A stretch of 64,000 nucleotides of DNA from Cyclobacteriaceae bacterium (GTDB lineage Bacteria > Bacteroidota > Bacteroidia > Cytophagales > Cyclobacteriaceae): positions 1-64,000 of the forward strand of contig JAGQYK010000012.1 of assembly GCA_020436125.1 (NCBI GenBank), in the 5' to 3' direction. A program made the position numbers and the translations under genes. The stretch's first letter is position 1. Every line of letters begins with the position of its first letter. The notes under the pieces are model-generated. The model ran no database searches. It was not told where the DNA came from and saw nothing but the letters and a program-made list of their open reading frames with translations. Below are positions 59,786 to 64,000 of the stretch, piece after piece.

Positions 59786-61918
59786 TTATTTTTCAGCCAC
59801 CTTATCGGCCTTAATATCTGTTCCTAATCTCTGGAGGTAGGCAATCAATGCTACTATCTCAGCCTCCTTTACAACCTCATATCCCTCCATACCAAGATTT
59901 TCAGATATGCGCGCAGCTTGCTTGTCCAGTTCATCGTTAGCCATCTCTTCATATCCTTCTTCATAAGGAACACCAACGGTTCTAAGCGCTGCAATCATTT
60001 TTGGAGTTAGCTCCTTATCAATTAACTGCTCATACAACCATGGATACGCTGGCATGATAGACCCGTTGGAAACATCTCCTGGTGTAAGCATATGGCGGTA
60101 GTGCCAACTATCAGCATATTTTGCACCTACACGTTGCAAATCAGGCCCGGTTCGTTTTGATCCCCACAAAAATGGGTGATCATATACATACTCCCCAGCC
60201 TTAGAATATTCACCGTTGGTAGGATCGTAACGTTGTACCTCAGACCGGAACGGTCGCACCATCTGTGAGTGACAGCCTACACACCCTTCTCTGATGTAAA
60301 TATCCCTACCATGTAGCTCGAGTGGTGTGTAAGGTTTAACACTGGCTATTGTTGGCACATTGGATTTGATAAGAAAAGTTGGCACCATCTCAATCGCACC
60401 TCCAATAAGTATAGCCACCAAAGCAAGTACTGTAAACATAACAGGCTTTGCCTCCAACACATGATGCCAATGACCTCCACTGCTGGCATTTTTTACCATA
60501 GGCGCTACCTCTGCCTCCTCGTTGGCTATGAATTTGCCAGCGTAGGCTGTTTTAATAAGATTATATGTCATTATTATAACACCAGTCAGGTAGAGCGTTC
60601 CTCCTACAGCACGCAGCATATACATAGGTAGAATTTGCGTTGTGGTCTCTAAGAAGTTTTGATATTGAAGAAACCCATCAGCTGTAAACTCTTTCCACAT
60701 CAAGCTTTGCACTACACCTGCGATGTAGAGCGGCAAGGCATAAAACATGATCCCTAGTGTACCAATCCAAAAATGGAGATTGGCCAGCTTTGTTGAGTAT
60801 AATTTTGTACCCCACATACGAGGGATGATCCAATACAGCATTCCAAAAGTCAAGAAGCCATTCCAGCCTAAACCACCCACGTGAACGTGTGCGATAATCC
60901 AATCGGTAAAGTGAGCTATAGCATTTACATTCTTCAAAGACAGAAGCGGGCCTTCCAGGGTGGCCATACCATAGGCTGTAACAGCAACCACCATAAATTT
61001 CAATACAGGATCTTCACGCACACGATCCCACGCTCCTCTTAAAGTGAGCAAGCCGTTGAGCATACCTCCCCAGGAAGGAGCGATCAACATGATGGAAAAG
61101 ACAACCCCAAGAGACTGTGCCCAGTCGGGCAGAGCGGTATATAATAAGTGGTGAGGTCCTGCCCAGATATAAATAAAAATCAGCGACCAAAAGTGTACGA
61201 TAGATAATCGATAAGAATACACCGGACGATTAGCCGCCTTAGGAAGGAAGTAATACATCAACCCAAGAAAAGGGGTGGTTAGAAAAAACGCTACTGCATT
61301 GTGGCCATACCACCATTGCACAAGTGCATCCTGAACACCAGCATACCATGAATAACTCTTAAACATGGTTACTGGAATCGCAAACGAGTTGACAATATGA
61401 AGTACAGCTACAGTAACAAACGTGGCGATATAAAACCAAATGGCCACATACATGTGCTTCTCTCTTCTCTTTAGAATGGTTCCGATCATGTTCCATCCAA
61501 AGACAACCCATATAATTGTGATGGCAATATCTATTGGCCACTCCAACTCCGCGTATTCTTTGGAGGAAGTCATGCCCAGCGGAAGCGAAATAGCTGCAGC
61601 TAAAATTATTAACTGCCACCCCCAAAAATGTATCCAGCTAAGTAAATCGCTGAACATCCTGGTTTTAAGCAATCGCTGCATGCTGTAATACACTCCTACA
61701 AACATGGCATTACCTACGAATGCAAAAATGATCGCATTGGTATGCAATGGCCTTATCCTACCAAAAGATGTGTACTGCAAATCAAAATTCGCGATTGGGT
61801 AAAACAATTGTATGGCGGCCAATAGACCAACACTCATCCCTACAAGTCCAAAAATGACAGTAGCAATAATGAATGCCTTTACAATTTTGTTGTCATAACT
61901 AATTTTTTCTAATTCCAT
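59786..61918 (-). CDS. ccoN: Fused cbb3 oxidase subunits I and II (CcoNO)
   Basis: The start is the ATG at 61918 (MELEKISYDNKIVKAFII); an upstream TTG (61951) is unlikely. Residues to about 480 are CcoN, the 12-helix heme-copper catalytic subunit (WWYGHNAVAFFLTTPFLG, WIIAHVHVGGLGWNGF); after a helix (PVMFTVLALVAILIGGAI) comes the CcoO cytochrome c part with CVGCHSQMVRPF. The fusion replaces two separate subunits. The enzyme reduces oxygen with high affinity. Downstream order is ccoQ-ccoP-ccoG-ccoH-tauE-like. Confidence 0.95.
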   Translation of the reverse strand: MELEKISYDNKIVKAFIIATVIFGLVGMSVGLLAAIQLFYPIANFDLQYTSFGRIRPLHTNAIIFAFVGNAMFVGVYYSMQRLLKTRMFSDLLSWIHFWGWQLIILAAAISLPLGMTSSKEYAELEWPIDIAITIIWVVFGWNMIGTILKRREKHMYVAIWFYIATFVTVAVLHIVNSFAIPVTMFKSYSWYAGVQDALVQWWYGHNAVAFFLTTPFLGLMYYFLPKAANRPVYSYRLSIVHFWSLIFIYIWAGPHHLLYTALPDWAQSLGVVFSIMLIAPSWGGMLNGLLTLRGAWDRVREDPVLKFMVVAVTAYGMATLEGPLLSLKNVNAIAHFTDWIIAHVHVGGLGWNGFLTFGMLYWIIPRMWGTKLYSTKLANLHFWIGTLGIMFYALPLYIAGVVQSLMWKEFTADGFLQYQNFLETTTQILPMYMLRAVGGTLYLTGVIIMTYNLIKTAYAGKFIANEEAEVAPMVKNASSGGHWHHVLEAKPVMFTVLALVAILIGGAIEMVPTFLIKSNVPTIASVKPYTPLELHGRDIYIREGCVGCHSQMVRPFRSEVQRYDPTNGEYSKAGEYVYDHPFLWGSKRTGPDLQRVGAKYADSWHYRHMLTPGDVSNGSIMPAYPWLYEQLIDKELTPKMIAALRTVGVPYEEGYEEMANDELDKQAARISENLGMEGYEVVKEAEIVALIAYLQRLGTDIKADKVAEK

Positions 61919-62004
61919 AGAAAGGGTCGATTTATGCGTTTTTTCAGGCAATAAAATTAAAAGTAGCTGATTAGTCTAAATATGATCACCCTTAGCACAA
62001 AAGA

Positions 62005-62016
62005 TGATTTTGGTCA
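62005..62016 (-). promoter_or_regulatory. Candidate CRP/FNR-type site upstream of ccoNO
   Basis: TGATTTTGGTCA has the TGA-N6-TCA core of CRP/FNR-family sites, here 87 bases ahead of the ccoNO start. A -7-like CATATTTA (minus; 61977-61984) lies about 30 bases from its centre, which would place the site near the -41 position. Oxygen control of cbb3 operons by FNR-type proteins is well known; this site is only a motif match. Confidence 0.35.
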
Positions 62017-62096
62017 GTATTGTGCGATTGTAGTAACCTCATTAGCGGTTAAAAAGCCAATTAAAAATAATTAATTGATTGCAACTTTGGGAATAC

Positions 62097-62975
62097 TTAA
62101 TTATAAACCCTGTGCGAAGGAAGGCGGCCATGAAATTCCATAAAAGCGTCCCAAACATCCTCCGGTTTTTCCACATGAGGATAATGCCCCACATCATCCA
62201 ATACAACCACATCCGGATTGGGCACAACTTCTTTATAATAATTGGCTACGTGTATACCGGAGACCGGATCTAATGCTCCATTAATTAGTCGAATAGGTAT
62301 CCTGCTATTCTCAAGCGGAGACACCCATCTATCTCTGTGCTGCCATCTCTCATTCATATAGCGAATCAGGCGAGGCATCATTTGAAGGCCACTATTTTCT
62401 GTCAATAGGCGCCATGAATCTCTTATAAACACTTCTTCTGGGGGATATTGTTGGCTAAAAATACTCCTCATGTTTCTACGAAAAGTTCTTTCGGTAGCCA
62501 ATTTTGCCACTAACAAACCAACGGGAGAAATCAATAATTTTTGAATCAGTCGTGGACGATGTGCCTCAGGAAAAATTCCCCCATTTAAAAATACGCAAGA
62601 CAGCCATTGAACATGCGACTTATTCTCCATCTCTCTTGCCAATAATTCCTGAGCAACAGTGTCACCGAGATCATGAGCAAGAAGATGTGCCTTATAAATA
62701 CCTTGATCCATTGCCAAAGCTTCAATCACGTCTGCCTGCATCGCTATGGATACATTCTGCTTAGGCTTATCTGATCTTCCCAACCCAACTAGATCATGAG
62801 CAAGAACATCAAATCGATCGGTCAATCGCTCCCAAAGCGGGGCAAAGTCCCAGGAAGAAGTAGGAAATCCATGAATACATATAAGTGCCTCCCCCCGGCC
62901 TTCGTGTCGATAAAAAACATTTACGCCAGCTGTCGCTAATCTTTTTCCACCGCTATACCATTCTTCTGCAGTCAT
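62097..62975 (-). CDS. MEST-like alpha/beta hydrolase
   Basis: 292 residues from the ATG at 62975 (MTAEEWYSGGK). The oxyanion region is HGFPTSSWDF; the nucleophile elbow is AHDLGD, with aspartate as in haloalkane dehalogenases and epoxide hydrolases; the acid is in NGALDPV and His in VGHYPH. The segments HDLGDTVAQELL and NGGIFPEAHRP are close to those I recall of mammalian MEST (mesoderm-specific transcript) proteins. Substrate unknown. The DUF885 gene lies 16 bases upstream, so the two are probably co-transcribed. Confidence 0.85.
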   Translation of the reverse strand: MTAEEWYSGGKRLATAGVNVFYRHEGRGEALICIHGFPTSSWDFAPLWERLTDRFDVLAHDLVGLGRSDKPKQNVSIAMQADVIEALAMDQGIYKAHLLAHDLGDTVAQELLAREMENKSHVQWLSCVFLNGGIFPEAHRPRLIQKLLISPVGLLVAKLATERTFRRNMRSIFSQQYPPEEVFIRDSWRLLTENSGLQMMPRLIRYMNERWQHRDRWVSPLENSRIPIRLINGALDPVSGIHVANYYKEVVPNPDVVVLDDVGHYPHVEKPEDVWDAFMEFHGRLPSHRVYN

Positions 62976-62991
62976 CGATTCCAATCCCGCA

Positions 62992-64000
62992 TTAAAGCGA
63001 TTCTTTGGCTATCCAATTATCTATTTTTTCTTCAAGTAACACAAGGGGTAAACTTCCTGAATTGAGTACCTGATTGTGGAATTCTTTCACATCAAACGCA
63101 TCACCCAAAGCCAGCTCAGCTCTGGTGCGCAGTTCCCGTATTTTAAGCTGGCCTAACTTATAAGATAAAGCCTGTCCCGGTGTTGCCATATACCTTTCTA
63201 TTTCGGTAGTAATTGAGGCTTCCGAGTCAGCTTCGTTGTCTAATGAATACTGAATAGCCTGCTCTCTGGTCCATCCTTTACCATGTATACCGGTATCCAC
63301 CACCAAACGGATAGCACGATGCATCTCCATACTCAACATTCCAAAATATTGATAGGGGTCCTCATACAATCCAAGCTCCTTTCCCAATGACTCTGCATAC
63401 AGCGCCCAACCCTCCACAAATACACTCATACTTTCAGGGTGAAGGAACTCAGGCAAATTTTCATTCTCCTGTTGTAACGACAACTGATAATGATGACCAG
63501 GCACAGCCTCATGAAGAAACAGTGCCTCGGCTGTAAATTTGTTATAGGCTTTCACATCAGGAATAGGAATGTAGAATACACCTGCCCTCGAAGCGTCCTT
63601 TGTGCCTGGCACATATTCCGCACTGGCAGATGCCTCCCGAAAGGCTTCCGTCCTCCTTACTTCAAAACTTGCTTTCGGCTTGATGCCAAAAACCTCTGAA
63701 AGTTTTTTACTCATGCGAGCATGTATGTCATTAAAATTGGCAATGACTTGTTCTGGTTCTGTAAATGGCATTTGTTCTTTACTGCTCCTCACAAAATCAA
63801 AAAAAGCTTTCAAGTCGCCCTTGAAGCCGATCTCTTCTTTTACCTTTTCCATTTCGCTTAAAATACGCGCCACCTCACTTTTCCCTAGCTCATGAATCTC
63901 ATCAGCGCTCATCAAAGTGGTCGTGCTTTGACGCACTAAATAATTATAAGTCTCAGGTCCATTAGGCAATGCATTGATCCCCGATGTTTCACGTCCTGCA
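62992..64000 (-). CDS. DUF885 family metallopeptidase-like protein; 5' part outside the window
   Basis: The frame continues open to the right edge without a convincing start, so the N-terminal part is missing. The visible C-terminal 330 residues contain LFLHEAVPGHHYQ, a HExxxxHH metal-binding motif, and AESLGKELGLYEDP, MEMHRAIRLVVDTGIHGKGWTREQAIQY and EIERYMATPGQALSYKLG, as in DUF885 proteins. The family is thought to be peptidase-like and often secreted; no signal can be judged here. Confidence 0.88.
   Translation of the reverse strand, partial: AGRETSGINALPNGPETYNYLVRQSTTTLMSADEIHELGKSEVARILSEMEKVKEEIGFKGDLKAFFDFVRSSKEQMPFTEPEQVIANFNDIHARMSKKLSEVFGIKPKASFEVRRTEAFREASASAEYVPGTKDASRAGVFYIPIPDVKAYNKFTAEALFLHEAVPGHHYQLSLQQENENLPEFLHPESMSVFVEGWALYAESLGKELGLYEDPYQYFGMLSMEMHRAIRLVVDTGIHGKGWTREQAIQYSLDNEADSEASITTEIERYMATPGQALSYKLGQLKIRELRTRAELALGDAFDVKEFHNQVLNSGSLPLVLLEEKIDNWIAKESL

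Overview
The window is a stretch of an AT-rich chromosome of a Bacteroidota bacterium, most likely order Cytophagales. The main evidence is a type IX secretion (T9SS) type B cargo domain (CHU_C), a porT-like gene next to ubiE, and a PorE-like OmpA/TPR/PD40 protein. Families largely confined to the phylum (DUF5606, DUF6588, a VPS10/BNR giant, a fused CcoNO oxidase) and several matches to the Bacteroidota -7 promoter element TAnnTTTG agree with this. It looks like core chromosome: I see no insertion sequence, prophage, CRISPR array, rRNA or tRNA, and no gap of more than about 220 bases without a gene.

Layout. 1-7.0 kb: end of a secreted Ig-repeat adhesin, pyrD, xerD, aroQ, a DUF2490 protein, a MarC-type membrane protein, rnhA and a saccharopine-dehydrogenase-like enzyme. 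7.1-12.6 kb: cdd, then a probable operon of a SiaC-like phosphoprotein, a 1020-residue ABCG-type transporter, a lipoprotein and a small secreted cysteine protein, closed by a terminator. 12.6-23.6 kb: an esterase, an SDR enzyme, porT-ubiE, an OmpA/PD40 protein, engB, DUF5606, fbp, aspartate kinase, a low-molecular-weight tyrosine phosphatase, enoyl-CoA hydratase and DUF6588. 23.7-28.2 kb: waaA-rsgA, then a minus-strand cluster of DUF4442, FemAB/GNAT-like and GT2 genes. 28.3-35.7 kb: a second saccharopine-dehydrogenase-like gene, nhaC, a 3'-5' exonuclease, an MFS carrier, and an M20 peptidase/YjbR/RidA-lipoprotein operon. 35.8-43.9 kb: a secreted M14 peptidase, a YdeI protein, a small membrane protein, a very large BNR/VPS10 protein and birA. 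44-51 kb: rsfS-ftsH, lpxH and a secreted protein, then an NtrC/NtrY-like two-component pair. 51-56 kb: acyl carrier protein, a YopX-like protein, a lipid kinase, DUF2911/TPR, a SUI1 factor, a DnaJ-domain membrane protein and a universal stress protein. 56-62 kb: the cbb3 oxidase operon ccoNO-ccoQ-ccoP-ccoG-ccoH-tauE-like. 62-64 kb: a MEST-like alpha/beta hydrolase and a DUF885 peptidase cut by the right edge.

How the genes work together. Several units bear on the cell envelope: porT and the OmpA/PD40 protein with the T9SS cargo at the left edge, waaA and lpxH for lipid A-Kdo synthesis, ftsH for membrane quality control, and the cbb3 oxidase for low-oxygen respiration. Genes are packed tightly: nine of eleven convergent gene pairs abut exactly or overlap at their stops, and many same-strand neighbours share ATGA or TAATG junctions. 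The unit most worth following up is the SiaC/ABCG/lipoprotein/secreted-protein operon at 7.7-12.6 kb, which has the look of a phosphoprotein-linked export or envelope system with no function I can name.
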